A stretch of 64,000 bases of DNA, from contig NZ_CP114029.1 of NCBI RefSeq assembly GCF_026898155.1, positions 875,501 through 939,500 of the forward strand, written 5' to 3'. Shown in pieces: positions 10,131 through 19,779 of this stretch (its first letter is position 1; every line of letters starts with the position of its first letter). A program made the position numbers and the translations under genes. Under the pieces are notes generated by a model, which made no database searches, was not told the DNA's origin, and saw only the letters and a program-made list of their open reading frames with translations. The stretch comes from Jiella pelagia. GTDB taxonomy: Bacteria; Pseudomonadota; Alphaproteobacteria; Rhizobiales; Rhizobiaceae.

Positions 10131-11351
10131 TCAATCCGCCATCGTCTCCAGGCTGGCGTATCCCTCAGCCTTGTCGCCCTCGTCGAAGGGGGTTGTCACC
10201 TCGACGAAGGTGTCAGGATAAAAGCCGTTGAAACGGGTTCGGAGCGACAGGGAATAGGCGCCGATGTGGCCGATCTCGATCCAGTCGCCGGTATCGACGG
10301 TTTCGGGCAGCCAGAACGGCCGCGACAGGATGTCCACCGAATCGCAGGTGGCGCCGCAGACCTTGAAGGCGGCGATCTTTGCCGGGTCGCCGTTGCGGGT
10401 CACACGCGCAGGATCGGGGATGAAGCGGGCCGGGAGCGTGATCTTGCCGGTCCAGCTATCCGACAGCGACGCCCAGATGCCGTCATTGATGTAGAGCCGC
10501 TTGCCCTTTCGCAGAAGCACCCGGACGATCAGCGAAAACGCTCGCGCGACGATCACGCGGCCGGGCTCGGCGACCAATGGCATGTCGCCGAAGCCCCATT
10601 CGTCGATGTCGGCGTTGAGCCGCGTCATGATCTCCGGAAAGCCCGGCATTTCCTTCTTCTTGCGGCGCGGATCGTGGCCGTACTCAGCCGGAAAGCCGCC
10701 GCCGACGTCGAGGCCGGCGAGCGGCACGTCCGCCCGGTTGCGCACCCAGTCGGCCGAGGCAAGTGCCCGCTCGTAGGTGTCCGGGTCCTCGATCTGCGAG
10801 CCGACATGGAAGCAGATGCCGACCTTGAAGCCGATCTTGTGGCAGCGCTGCAGCAGCTCGACGGCATGGGCAGGCGCCGCGCCGAATTTCTTCGAGAGTT
10901 CGTAGGCGGCGTGGCCCTTGGTCTGGATGCGGATGAACATGGTGACCGTGCCGGGGTCGATGTCGAGCGCCCGGACGATCCTGAGGATCTTCGCCACCTC
11001 GTCCTCATGGTCGAGGGACAGCACCCGGATGCCGTAGGTCTCCAGCGCCAGGCGGATGTCCGACTGGGCCTTGACCGGATGCATGTAGAGCATCTCGGCA
11101 TCTGCCTTGGCCGCCTTGACCGCCGCAAATTCCCCCGGCGAGGCGACGTCGAAGATCTTGATCCCCGCCTTCGCCAGAGTCTCCAGCACCATCGGCTCGC
11201 CATTGGTCTTGACGGCATAGGCCGTCTCGCCGGGAAACGCCGCAATGAAGGCCTTGGCGTCCGCCGCCAGGACATCGGGCCGGAAGCAGTAGACGGGCGC
11301 GTCGGGGCGCAAGGTCAGGGCGGCGTCTTTGGCCGTCTTATAGCTCTGCAA
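10131..11351 (-). CDS. Ornithine/lysine decarboxylase, fold type III PLP enzyme
   Basis: Pyridoxal-phosphate decarboxylase producing putrescine (and perhaps cadaverine) from ornithine/lysine, the entry step to polyamines. It has about 406 residues. PLP lysine lies in TAYAVKTNGE; other markers are CFHVGSQIED, GLDVGGGFPAEYG, VAEPGRVIVA and the catalytic cysteine in CGATCDSVDIL. I choose TTG 11351 with GGAGAAG nine bases upstream; the long upstream extension to 11747 overlaps the divergent amidase gene and shows no family similarity. The product putrescine is the substrate of homospermidine synthase at 38.8 kb. An RNA leader of the speF type could exist in the 170-bp upstream gap but I could not identify it. 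Confidence 0.87.
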   Translation of the reverse strand: MQSYKTAKDAALTLRPDAPVYCFRPDVLAADAKAFIAAFPGETAYAVKTNGEPMVLETLAKAGIKIFDVASPGEFAAVKAAKADAEMLYMHPVKAQSDIRLALETYGIRVLSLDHEDEVAKILRIVRALDIDPGTVTMFIRIQTKGHAAYELSKKFGAAPAHAVELLQRCHKIGFKVGICFHVGSQIEDPDTYERALASADWVRNRADVPLAGLDVGGGFPAEYGHDPRRKKKEMPGFPEIMTRLNADIDEWGFGDMPLVAEPGRVIVARAFSLIVRVLLRKGKRLYINDGIWASLSDSWTGKITLPARFIPDPARVTRNGDPAKIAAFKVCGATCDSVDILSRPFWLPETVDTGDWIEIGHIGAYSLSLRTRFNGFYPDTFVEVTTPFDEGDKAEGYASLETMAD

Positions 11352-11520
11352 GCTGGCTTCTCCGAGAGGTTGGCGCGGCGGAAGATGGGGCGGCGAGCGA
11401 CAAGGTCGAACCGAGCAGACTGTTGATGGCGGCAGGGTTTGTGCTTGCGGGCGGGGCAGAGGGAGCGCTACCGAGATTTCAGGGCCGCGGCCATCGCGGA
11501 TTTTGGGGACCGTTTCAAGA

Positions 11521-12813
11521 ATGCTCGACCGCCATCCGACAGCCGCCGCGAAACTCACCGACATCCTCTCTGCGATCACCGAAAACCGTTCGACGCCTGC
11601 CGCCGAGATCGGAGCCGCACGCCAGCGGATCGCCGACAGCGACGCCGAAGTTGGCGCCTTCCTGCGCCTCGCGCCGGACGAGAGCCTTGACGAGGCGGCG
11701 TCCTCGGAAGGCCCCCTCGCCGGCATCACGGTCGGTGTGAAGGACATCTACGACACGCGCGACATGGCGACGGAGCACGGTTCGCCGATCTATCGCGGCC
11801 ACCGGCCGGTGGCCGACGCTTCGCTCGTATCGATGGCGCGGCTTGCCGGCGCGGCGATCATCGGCAAGACGACGACGACGGAATTCGCCAGCCTCGACCC
11901 GACGCCGACCCGCAATCCGCGCAATCTCGATCATACGCCCGGCGGCTCGTCCTCGGGCTCGGCGGCGGCAGTTGCGGCCGGCATGGTGCCGCTTGCCTTC
12001 GGGTCGCAGACCGGCGGCTCGGTGATCCGTCCGGCCTCTTTCTGCGGCGTCGCCGGCTTCAAGCCGAGTTTTCGCCTGTTCCCGACCATCGGCATGAAGA
12101 CCTTCTCCTACACGCTCGACACGGCAGGTCTGTTCGCCGCCACTGCCCAGGATCTGGCGCTCGCCGCCCGGCTGATCACCGGCCGCGATTTCGGCACGGG
12201 AAGCCTCGCCGACGGCAGCGGCCTGAGGATCGGGCTCTACAGGAGCGCCGTCGACGGCGAGGTCGCAGCCGAAATGCAGGCCGCCGTCGAGGAAGCGGCG
12301 AGGCTGCTCGAAGGGTCCGGCGCGACCCTCGTCACCGTCGAGGAGCCCGCCGCACTCACCGCCGCCCGCTCCTGCCACGCCGCGGTCCAGGGCTTCGAGG
12401 CGGTGATGGCGCTGTCGGACGAGTTCCGTCGCCATCGCGAGAAGCTCGGGCCCGATCTCGGCGCAGTCCTTGATCACGGCGCGACGATCGAGCCGGCCGA
12501 ATACGACGAGGCCCGCCGGACGGCGCGGATCGGCCGCAAGGCTGCATCGGCCCTGTTCGAGACCGTCGACGTCCTGATCGCGCCCTCGGCGCTCGGGCCG
12601 GCGCCGCTTGGCCTCGCCAGCACGGGCGACGCCTTGATGAACAAGCTGTGGACGCTGACCGGCAATCCCGTCGTCAACGTGCCGGGCCTTGCCGCGAGCA
12701 CTGGCCTGCCGCTCGGCGTCTCGGTCATCGCCCGCTTCGGCAGGGACGCCCTGGCGCTCGACGTGGCGCGCCTCCTCCAGGCGATGATCGCGGCGCCTGA
12801 GAACGGCGGATGA
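11521..12813 (+). CDS. Amidase (amidase-signature family)
   Basis: Cytoplasmic amidohydrolase of 430 residues using the Ser-cisSer-Lys triad. The lysine is in GITVGVKDIYDT, the signature serines are in HTPGGSSSGSAAAVAAG and the nucleophile is in GSQTGGSVIRPASFCG. This glycine/serine stretch is diagnostic of the amidase-signature family that includes GatA, but the length and C-terminus fit a stand-alone amidase. ATG 11521 is preferred over GTG/ATG at 11503. It is divergent from the decarboxylase. Substrate unknown. Confidence 0.88.
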   Translation: MLDRHPTAAAKLTDILSAITENRSTPAAEIGAARQRIADSDAEVGAFLRLAPDESLDEAASSEGPLAGITVGVKDIYDTRDMATEHGSPIYRGHRPVADASLVSMARLAGAAIIGKTTTTEFASLDPTPTRNPRNLDHTPGGSSSGSAAAVAAGMVPLAFGSQTGGSVIRPASFCGVAGFKPSFRLFPTIGMKTFSYTLDTAGLFAATAQDLALAARLITGRDFGTGSLADGSGLRIGLYRSAVDGEVAAEMQAAVEEAARLLEGSGATLVTVEEPAALTAARSCHAAVQGFEAVMALSDEFRRHREKLGPDLGAVLDHGATIEPAEYDEARRTARIGRKAASALFETVDVLIAPSALGPAPLGLASTGDALMNKLWTLTGNPVVNVPGLAASTGLPLGVSVIARFGRDALALDVARLLQAMIAAPENGG

Positions 12814-13030
12814 TGACGAAATTCTGACGATCAGACTTGGCGGCACTGTGCCAAAACGGGACGATTGGCAAAAAATCATTCCACCCTTTTCGCAGCTGCA
12901 TCCTCTGTCCTTAGAGGACCTTGGGGCCGATCCGCGACATTCATGCGGCACTGCAGCGACGATTGTGTCTTTACGGATCGCAGCCGTTCGTTAACCTGTC
13001 ATCCGGAATGCAACGAGGAGCCCGATAGCC

Positions 13031-13117
13031 ATGCATCTCACGCGTTCGCTCAACCTCATCATGATCTGCGCGGCCTTCGCCTTTCTCGCAGCCATGGTGG
13101 CAGGCTACATGCCCTGA
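13031..13117 (+). CDS. Predicted 28-residue single-pass membrane microprotein
   Basis: Short open reading frame MHLTRSLNLIMICAAFAFLA followed by AMVAGYMP. It has a positively charged N-terminus and one hydrophobic helix of about 18 residues, ending in GYMP. A GAGGAG lies 11 bases upstream and a strong hairpin terminator follows at 13226. No coding gene overlaps it. The features agree with a real small membrane protein of the kind often missed by gene finders, but I cannot name a family. Confidence 0.5.
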   Translation: MHLTRSLNLIMICAAFAFLAAMVAGYMP

Positions 13118-13225
13118 GCCAGTGCCAGGAGGCGCAAGGGGCGGGCCGGGTCGAGGTCTTCGGACGAAGTCTCGACGATCGGACCCGCCACAGCCGCTCC
13201 CCGTCTCACAAGCGGGCGGAAACAC

Positions 13226-13251
13226 GAAAGGCCGGGGAAACCCGGCCTTTC
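13226..13251. terminator. Intrinsic terminator hairpin
   Basis: An 11-bp perfect stem (GAAAGGCCGGG / CCCGGCCTTTC) with a GAAA tetraloop, followed on the plus strand by TCGTTTT. It lies between the microprotein gene and the end of metF and could stop transcription in both directions. Confidence 0.75.
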
Positions 13252-13389
13252 TCGTTTTCGGACCCGTTCGATCGTCGAATCCCCCTGAATGAAGGGCGCT
13301 CGGGCTTCCGGCTGCTCGGGTTCGGGCCGCCGATCTCGCACCGGCGGCTTCGCTGCCATGAGCAGGCCTCGCCGTCGCCGCCTCCCGGT

Positions 13390-14307
13390 TCAGGCCGCGG
13401 CTGCGGCTTCGGCCTTGTCTTCGCGCTGAGCCTGCGCCGCGCGCAGGCCGAGAATGTGGCAGATTGAATAGACCAGATCGGCGCGGTTCATCGTATAGAA
13501 GTGGAAGTCGGAAATGCCCCGCCGCGTCAGGTCGAGGACCTGCTCGGCGCAGATGGCCGCCGCGACGTGCGAGCGGGTCTGCTCGTCCTCTTCCAGCCCG
13601 TCGAAACGCCGGGCGAGCCAGTCGGGAATGCTGGCCCCGGTCGCGCCGGCGAAGCGGGCGATCTTGGTGAAGTCGTGGATCGGCGCGATGCCGGGGACGA
13701 TCGGAATGTAGATCCCGGCCTTGCGGACGCGCTCCACGTAACGCTCGAAAATGTCGTTGTCGAAGAAGAACTGGGTGATCGCCCGGGTCGCGCCGTTGTC
13801 GACCTTGCGCTTCAGGAGGTCGATGTCGGTGGCAAAATCGGGGCTCTCCGGGTGCTTTTCCGGATAGGCCGCGACGGAGATCTCGAAATCGTCGATCGAC
13901 TTCAGCCCGGCGACAAGTTCGACGGCGTTGCGATAGCCGTCTTCCCGCGCGACGTATTTGCCGCCGACGCCGGCCTGGCTGTCGCCGCGCAGCGCCACGA
14001 AGTGCTTGACGCCCGTGTCGCGGTACTGGCGGACCACTTCGCCCACATCCTCGCGCGAGGCGTCGACGCAGGTCAGATGCGCCGCCGGCGTCAGGTCGGT
14101 CTCGTTCAGGATGCGCGAGATCGTGTGGTGGGTGCGCTCACGGGTCGAACCGCCGGCGCCATAGGTCACCGAGACGAATGTCGGCTGCATCGGCGCCAGC
14201 CGCTCGATGGAGCGCCAGAGGTTCTCCTCCATCTTGTCGCTCTTCGGCGGAAAGAATTCGAACGAGACGCGGATGCCGGAATTCGACAGGGCGTTGACCT
14301 GGCTCAT
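13390..14307 (-). CDS. metF: 5,10-methylenetetrahydrofolate reductase
   Basis: FAD enzyme reducing 5,10-methylene-THF to 5-methyl-THF for methionine synthesis. It has 305 residues, the normal bacterial length. The N-terminus has VSFEFFPPKSDKMEENLW, then FVSVTYGAGGSTRERT, HLTCVDASREDV and the substrate-side ITQFFFDNDIFERYVERVRKAGI, all MetF signatures. It follows the ArsR/methyltransferase gene by 12 bp and probably shares its transcript, linking it to regulation by the methionine/SAM cycle. Confidence 0.96.
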   Translation of the reverse strand: MSQVNALSNSGIRVSFEFFPPKSDKMEENLWRSIERLAPMQPTFVSVTYGAGGSTRERTHHTISRILNETDLTPAAHLTCVDASREDVGEVVRQYRDTGVKHFVALRGDSQAGVGGKYVAREDGYRNAVELVAGLKSIDDFEISVAAYPEKHPESPDFATDIDLLKRKVDNGATRAITQFFFDNDIFERYVERVRKAGIYIPIVPGIAPIHDFTKIARFAGATGASIPDWLARRFDGLEEDEQTRSHVAAAICAEQVLDLTRRGISDFHFYTMNRADLVYSICHILGLRAAQAQREDKAEAAAAA

Positions 14308-14319
14308 GACGTTGTTTCC

Positions 14320-15333
14320 TCAGCTTGTCATTGACGTTCGGGCTCGCTCCTCGCCCGCGACGAGGAGACGCTGGTCCTCGGCGAGAAGAAGCGTGACGGT
14401 GAGTTCTCCGGCCTCGGTGGCCGTCGATTCCAGATGCGCGAGCGAGCGGACGTTCAGTCCCGCCGCCTCTGCATAGGATGCAAGGGTCTGGTCCGAGAAG
14501 CCGAGCCTCAGATGGGCATGCTGGCTGCGCAGAAATTCCAGATCATGTGGCGCGAAATCGATGATGGCGAGCCGGCCGCCGGGCGCGAGCGCGCCGGCCG
14601 CCTCGCGAACGGCCCGGGCCGGATCGTCGAGATAATGCAGCACCTGATGAATGATGACGAGATCGAAGCCGCCGCGCTCGATCGGCAGATGATAGACGCT
14701 GCCGAGCCTCACCTGCGCATTGCCGACCTTGGCGGCATCGAGCTTTGCCCGCGCCACCGCCAGCATCTCGCGGGAGGAGTCGATGCCCACCGCCCGCTCG
14801 CAATGGGGGGCGAGAAACTCCAGCATCCGGCCGGTTCCGGTGCCGACGTCGAGAAGCGTGTCGAACCGGCGCTTTCCGAGGGCCTGCAGCAGCGCCGCCT
14901 CGACCTCGGCATCGGAGACGTGCAGCTTGCGGATGCGGTCCCATTCCTCGGCATTGCGGGCAAAATAATCCGCCGCACGCTCGGCCCGCCTTGCCCGCAC
15001 CTCTTCCAGCCGCTCGGCATCACGGGCGAGCACCGGATCGGCCGGATCGACCCAGCCGACCAGCGCCCGCATGACCGGCAGTGCGAGGGGGTCATCGGAG
15101 GCCCGGAAGAACGCCCATGACCCCTCCTGATAGCGCGAAATCAATCCGGCCTCGGCCAGCAGCTTCAGATGGCGCGAAATCCGCGGCTGCGACTGGCCGA
15201 GAATCGTCGTAAGCTCGCTGACGGTGAGATCGGCACCGGAGAGAAGGACGAGCAACCGCAGCCGCGTCGGCTCTGCCGCAGCGCGCAGCAGATCGACGAA
15301 TGGCTCAAAAGAAAGCTTGCGGACGTCCAGCAT
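14320..15333 (-). CDS. ArsR-family regulator fused to a SAM-dependent methyltransferase domain
   Basis: Two-domain protein of 337 residues. Residues 5-90 are an ArsR winged helix (PTRLRLLVLLSGADLTVSELT, QPRISRHLKLLAEAGL). Residues about 130-300 are a class I methyltransferase with TLLDVGTGTGRMLEFLAP. This architecture is widespread beside metF in Rhizobiales and is thought to sense SAM or SAH and control methionine-cycle genes; that role is inferred from the family and the neighbour. The 45 bases upstream of ATG 15333 are unusually AT-rich (ATATC-TTT-ATATC direct repeat at about 15349-15361), a plausible autoregulatory site. The metal-binding cysteines of ArsR/SmtB sensors are absent. Confidence 0.87.
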   Translation of the reverse strand: MLDVRKLSFEPFVDLLRAAAEPTRLRLLVLLSGADLTVSELTTILGQSQPRISRHLKLLAEAGLISRYQEGSWAFFRASDDPLALPVMRALVGWVDPADPVLARDAERLEEVRARRAERAADYFARNAEEWDRIRKLHVSDAEVEAALLQALGKRRFDTLLDVGTGTGRMLEFLAPHCERAVGIDSSREMLAVARAKLDAAKVGNAQVRLGSVYHLPIERGGFDLVIIHQVLHYLDDPARAVREAAGALAPGGRLAIIDFAPHDLEFLRSQHAHLRLGFSDQTLASYAEAAGLNVRSLAHLESTATEAGELTVTLLLAEDQRLLVAGEERARTSMTS

Positions 15334-15509
15334 GGCATACTCGATTACGATATAAAGATATGTTTATGTGACACCGCCAATGAACGCAAGCACTTTCGTC
15401 GCGCCTCGGGAAAAATTCGCCTTCAGGCGGAAGACGAACGCCGGCTCGCCGTTCATCTCCCGGGCCGGAGCGATACATCGAGAGCCGAAGCCAATTCCGG
15501 AGACCCGCC

Positions 15510-16004
15510 TTGAGCACACAGCAACCGCGTCCAGCCCGTCCGGGGGAAGTGTTCTTCTCCGAGCCTCTGCCCGCTGGCGAAGCCGCCGGCCTCGTCTTCA
15601 TCGGCCGGCTGCGCTCGCCCTTCGGCTCGTTCGACGAATGCCCGAAGAACCGCCGCGCCGCGCTGGAGGCCGGCGGCGGTGGCAGCCTTGAGGTCGACCG
15701 GCCCTGGCGCGAGGCACTCGTCGGGCTTTCGGCGGGGGACCACGTCTTCTGCCTCAGCTGGCTCGGCAGCGCCCGGCGCGACCTTGCATTACAAAAGCCC
15801 CGTCATGCGGAGACGGCTCGCGGGACGTTTTCCCTGCGCTCGCCCGCAAGGCCCAATCCCATCGGGCTGCACCTTGTCCGGATCGAAGCGATCGACGCCG
15901 ACGCCGGCATTCTGCATCTCGACGCGATCGACGTCCTCGATGGAACGCCGCTCATCGACATCAAGCCCTATTTCGCCTCGGTCGATCGGCCGGCGGAAGA
16001 CTGA
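15510..16004 (+). CDS. trmO: tRNA (N6-threonylcarbamoyladenosine-N6)-methyltransferase TrmO
   Basis: TsaA/TrmO family beta-barrel methyltransferase of 164 residues, which N6-methylates t6A37 in threonine tRNAs with SAM. Characteristic segments are FIGRLRSPFGSFDECPKN near the N-terminus, VFCLSWLGSARRDL, and the SAM-binding GTFSLRSPARPNPIGLHLVRI with DIKPYF at the end. The start is TTG 15510. It is followed eight bases later by a DUF2293 gene in the same direction. Confidence 0.9.
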   Translation: MSTQQPRPARPGEVFFSEPLPAGEAAGLVFIGRLRSPFGSFDECPKNRRAALEAGGGGSLEVDRPWREALVGLSAGDHVFCLSWLGSARRDLALQKPRHAETARGTFSLRSPARPNPIGLHLVRIEAIDADAGILHLDAIDVLDGTPLIDIKPYFASVDRPAED

Positions 16005-16012
16005 CCGGCGCC

Positions 16013-16360
16013 ATGGCCACGGAACGCCAGAAGCGCATCCTCAGGGTGGTGACGGCGACGATCCCGCGGGCGCCGTTCATCGACGCCGAGGCAATCCGGG
16101 AGGCCGCCCGCTCCCGGCACATGCGCAGCCTCTCGCCGGAAACGGCGGTTTGGCTCGCGACGGTCGCGCGCATTCGCCACGAGCATACGGACTACGACGA
16201 ACTGATGGACGACGGCTACGACCGGGACGCGGCGCGGTTCTTCGTTGCGGACGACATCAACGCCGTGCTCGACCGCTGGGGTGCGAGGCGCCGCCTCGAT
16301 CCGACCGTCGCGGAAGAGCACGAAACCGAGGAGATCGGCGAGGGTGTCGCCGAGGAATGA
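16013..16360 (+). CDS. DUF2293 domain-containing protein
   Basis: Soluble protein of 115 residues. The core ATIPRAPFIDAEAIREAARSR, followed by SPETAVWLATVARIRHEHTDYD and YDRDAARFFVADDINAVLDRWG, is the conserved DUF2293 pattern found in many Rhizobiales. The tail is acidic. It is probably cotranscribed with trmO. No function is known. Confidence 0.85.
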   Translation: MATERQKRILRVVTATIPRAPFIDAEAIREAARSRHMRSLSPETAVWLATVARIRHEHTDYDELMDDGYDRDAARFFVADDINAVLDRWGARRRLDPTVAEEHETEEIGEGVAEE

Positions 16361-16369
16361 CCGCTCAGA

Positions 16370-17447
16370 TCACGCGAAAGCCAGCGCGTGCGGTTCCCGC
16401 ACCGGTCCTGCGCCGGCACCAACCGCTGCCGCGCCGTTGCCCGACGCAGCCTCCGCGCGGAGCTTCTGGAATGCCGCGATATCGACGGGGCGGGAGAGAT
16501 GAAAGCCCTGGACGTAGTCGACCGGGGGATGGTGCCGCCGCATCTGCTCGAGCCGCTCTTCGTTTTCGATCCCCTCGATAACGATGCTCTGCCCCGTCGC
16601 ATGGATCATCTCGATGGCAAGATCGAGCATGCGTGCCGCCACCGTCCCATCCGGCGCCATGCCGAAGGACCGATCGAGCTTGACGCCATCGACCGACAGT
16701 TCAACGAGATTCTTGATATTGGAATAGCCCGCCCCGAAATCGTCGATCAGGACCTTGACGCCGCCCGCCCTGAGTATGTCGATCCGCGACTGCATGGTCT
16801 TGACGTCGATCGCTTCGGTCTCGACGAGTTCCGCCACCGGGATGAACCGACCGGCATCGGCGGTGAAGGCATCGAAGACGCTGGAAAGGCCTGGTTCGTG
16901 CAGGTCGCCGGGGAAGACGTTGAAGGTCACCAGGAGCGGCGCGTCTCCGGCGATGGCTTGCGAAAGCTCACGATGGGCCCGATCGACGATGATGCGCGTG
17001 AATTCGAGCGTGCGTCCGCTTTTCTCGATGATCGGGATGAAACAGTCGGGATAGACGATGCTGCCGTCGATATCGCGCCATCGCGCCAGGACCTCGCAGG
17101 CTTCGATCTCACCCGTCTTCAAGTTCATGATCGGCTGGTAGACGCAATGAAGCGTCTCCGAACCAAAGGTTCGCAGAAAGCGCGATTCCAGCGACCACCA
17201 CCGCTTCAGGGCCGCGCGCAGCTGGCTCGCGACACCCATCGCGGCCAGGGCGGCGAATATCATCACGGCAACGACAATCGGCCAGCCATTGGCAAGAAGG
17301 GGAAGGATGGGAGCGGCGACGGACACGCACATGCTCCCCTCGTCATCGTCGCAACGGATGGCGCGCAGAGACGGCTGCAATGAAAAGACGTCGAAAGGCG
17401 GCGAGGCGACGTTACGGGCATGGACGCCCGCTTGGCCGCCGCGCGAC
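16370..17447 (-). pseudogene. CSS-EAL cyclic-di-GMP phosphodiesterase, C-terminal fragment cut by an IS
   Basis: Second half of a membrane-anchored EAL protein: a transmembrane helix (LPLLANGWPIVVAVMIFAAL) and a complete EAL domain. Catalytic-type residues are present: CEVLARW in place of EALARW, FNVFPGDL, ELVETEAI, IDDFGAGYSN, GVKLDRSF, IEGIENEE and YVQGFHLSRP. Joining this fragment to 18847-19435 after removing the IS and one 8-bp duplication restores one uninterrupted 552-codon frame. As read, this fragment has only TTG/ATG internal starts, so it could at most yield a sensor-less EAL protein from an outside promoter. Confidence 0.88.
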
Positions 17448-18846
17448 GGCCGTGTCCTTGGTGGTGGTGTAGGAGGCCGCGTGCGGAGCCTTCGGCGTAG
17501 CGCAGCGCGCGGCCGACGGTAGCGCTGGCGGTCATCGCCGATCTTCGAGAAGGTTCGGGTTGCAACACCTGGAACCTGAAACGGAGACGACGATGACCGA
17601 CGAGAGAATGGCGCTGATCGAGCTGATTGAGAAGCAGGCCGACAGCGACTTCGTCCGCGACATGCTGGCCTTCGCTGCCGATCGCATCATGGAGATGGAA
17701 GTGGAAGCGCGCACGGGCGCCGCGAAGGGAGCGCGTTCGCCGTTGCGCGAGGTTCAGCGGAACGGCTATCGGGATCGCGACTGGGATACCCGCGCCGGAA
17801 GGATCGCGCTGGAGATCCCGAAGCTGCGCAAGGGGAGCTACTTCCCGAGCTTTCTCGAACCACGCAGGACAGCCGAGAAGGCTTTGGTGGCCGTGATCCA
17901 GGAAGCCTATGTCCAAGGCATCTCGACACGCTCGGTCGACGATCTGGTAAAGGCCATGGGCGCCGGTGGGATGTCGAAGAGCCAAGTCAGTCGCCTCTGC
18001 GCCGACATCGACGAACGGGTGAACGTCTTCCTCTCGCGGCCGCTGGAAGGCGCCTGGCCCTATCTCTGGCTCGACGCGACCTATGTGAAGGTGCGCGAGG
18101 GCGGCAGGATCGTCAGCCGTGCCGTGATAATCGCCGTGGCGGTCAACAACGACGGCAAGCGCGAGGTCTTGGGCGTCGCGACCGGCCCGTCCGAAGCCGA
18201 GACGTTTTGGACCGAGTTCCTGCGATCTCTGGCCGACCGCGGCCTGCGCGGCGTGAAGCTGGTCATTGCTGACGACCACAAGGGCCTGCGCGCCGCCGCC
18301 CGCCGGGTGTTCAACGCCACCCACCAGCGTTGCCGCATTCACTGGATGAGGAACGCGCTTGCCCATGCGCCGACGAAGCAGCGCATGGCGGTGGCGGCGA
18401 TGCTGAAGACGATCTTCGCCCAGGAAACCAAGGCCGACGCCGAGAACCAGTGGGAAGTCGTTGCCGACGCTCTCCGGGAGAAACAGCCCAAGCTCGGAGC
18501 CTTGATGGACGCCTCCCGCGACGACGTGCTGGCCTATATGTCCTTCCCACGCGAGCACTGGGCCCAGATCGCGTCGACGAACCCACTGGAACGGGTGAAC
18601 CGCGAGGTGAAACGGCGGTCCGACGTCATCGGAATCTTTCCCAACGACGAGGCCATCGTCCGCCTCGTCGGCGCCCTGATGCTCGAGACGAACGACGAGT
18701 GGGCCGTGGCGCGACGCTACATGAGCCTTGAAACGCTGGCCCGCATCACCGACAATCCTACCATCAGACTGCCCGCCGTGGCAGCCTGATCAGCCTCGGA
18801 CTTCTCCGAAGGTCGGCGCTCATACACCATCCCCGGGGACATGATC
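17448..18846 (+). mobile_element. IS256-family insertion sequence A
   Basis: Complete element of 1399 bp. Its ends are GGCCGTGTCC at left and the inverse of GATCATGTCC at right; inside, TGTCC-N2-GG, then TGGTGTA-N-GAG is shared, giving imperfect terminal inverted repeats of the IS256 type. The flanks carry an exact 8-bp target duplication CGCGCGAC (17440-17447 and 18847-18854). It encodes one transposase. It sits inside a CSS-EAL gene. Confidence 0.93.
17593..18789 (+). CDS. IS256-family (Mutator-like) transposase, element A
   Basis: Transposase of 398 residues with the full DDE site: aspartate in [11 protein letters not shown], aspartate in [10 protein letters not shown], and glutamate in [13 protein letters not shown]. 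The C/H pair in [10 protein letters not shown] is also typical of the family. ATG 17593 follows a GGAGACGACG ribosome site. The reading frame is intact, so the element may be active. It resembles the transposase of element B over its whole length but is clearly a different IS. Confidence 0.95.
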   Translation: MTDERMALIELIEKQADSDFVRDMLAFAADRIMEMEVEARTGAAKGARSPLREVQRNGYRDRDWDTRAGRIALEIPKLRKGSYFPSFLEPRRTAEKALVAVIQEAYVQGISTRSVDDLVKAMGAGGMSKSQVSRLCADIDERVNVFLSRPLEGAWPYLWLDATYVKVREGGRIVSRAVIIAVAVNNDGKREVLGVATGPSEAETFWTEFLRSLADRGLRGVKLVIADDHKGLRAAARRVFNATHQRCRIHWMRNALAHAPTKQRMAVAAMLKTIFAQETKADAENQWEVVADALREKQPKLGALMDASRDDVLAYMSFPREHWAQIASTNPLERVNREVKRRSDVIGIFPNDEAIVRLVGALMLETNDEWAVARRYMSLETLARITDNPTIRLPAVAA

Positions 18847-19435
18847 CGCGCGACCAGTAGCGGCCGCTGACGTCCGTCATTCCCCATTCATAGACGAGCC
18901 AGTCCGGGGCTCGCAGGTCGCCCTGGGGCTTGGGATAAAGGACGGCGAAACGGCCTCGCTTGATGACCGAACCGACGAGCCCGCTGAAGCCCAATCCCGT
19001 CAGGTCCCGGGCGCCCCAGAACTGCACTTCGTCGCCGCGGCCCGAAAAGACTGTGTCGGGTTCGCCGAGAGGCATCGGGCTCGACAGCCGTCCCTGGGTG
19101 ACGGAACAGGCGATGCCCTCGTTCCCGACATAGGCGAATTCATGCAAGCCATCCGGAAGCAGGGCGATGCGCTGCATCTGTTTGTGGAAGAGTGGACTGC
19201 ATGGCTCAGCGTTTGCGTTCTTTTCCAACAGGTTGAGCGCCGTGTAGATGCTGTCCCTGCGATCGTCCAGCGGCTGCAGGAGCTGCCGGGTCTCGCCCAC
19301 GAGAACGGCGTCGGTCACGTGTTGGGCGAACCAAGCGACCAAGACCAGAAGCAGAATGAAGGTGAGTAGCCCGCCAACAAACACGACGACCTGTTGGCGC
19401 TTCCGCGAAACCAGATTGACGATCGACCGTGCCAT
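18847..19435 (-). pseudogene. CSS-EAL cyclic-di-GMP phosphodiesterase, N-terminal sensor fragment
   Basis: First half of the interrupted gene. ATG 19435 has GAGGA upstream and starts MARSIVNLVSRKR, followed by a membrane helix (VVVFVGGLLTFILLLVLVAW) and a periplasmic CSS-motif domain with paired cysteines (EPCSPLFHKQM and GIACSVTQ). CSS domains sense periplasmic redox or disulfide state in EAL proteins. The frame runs into the IS at GRYWSRG and there reads nonsense. The protein made now would lack the second membrane helix and the EAL domain. Confidence 0.87.
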
Positions 19436-19779
19436 TGCGAATCCTCTGCTTGAAGGCAAAACACAAGCATCGAACCGTCAACGGTGGATTAAGGCCGGCT
19501 CCGCAATTGCGCAGTGAACGATGAATCCTCCCGACGGACATACTGTTCGTCCCTCGACCTCGCCCGAGATGCGCCAGAACGGCTTGCTTGTGACAGGATT
19601 AAAAACTCCATCACTTCGTCTTACGTGAGGTGATCGCCGCCGTTGTAGATGCCGAGTTTGGCGGAGCCCAGAGAAAAGTGGCTTCGGATTACACCCCTCC
19701 CCTGTGCCTTCCCCTTCTCCGATCTCCGCGCGGTTTGCGGACGGGCCTTGAGCTTCGGGCCGCCGGCGATCCCCGCGAC
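19436..19779. other. Intergenic stretch between the EAL gene and IS element B
   Basis: About 340 bp with no convincing gene. Short frames on both strands lack family similarity and ribosome sites. It should hold the promoter of the CSS-EAL gene. Confidence 0.5.

Noticed and set aside
10131..11747. Long decarboxylase frame with 132 extra N-terminal residues
   Set aside because: The extension overlaps the divergent amidase and has no family match; TTG 11351 has a ribosome site.
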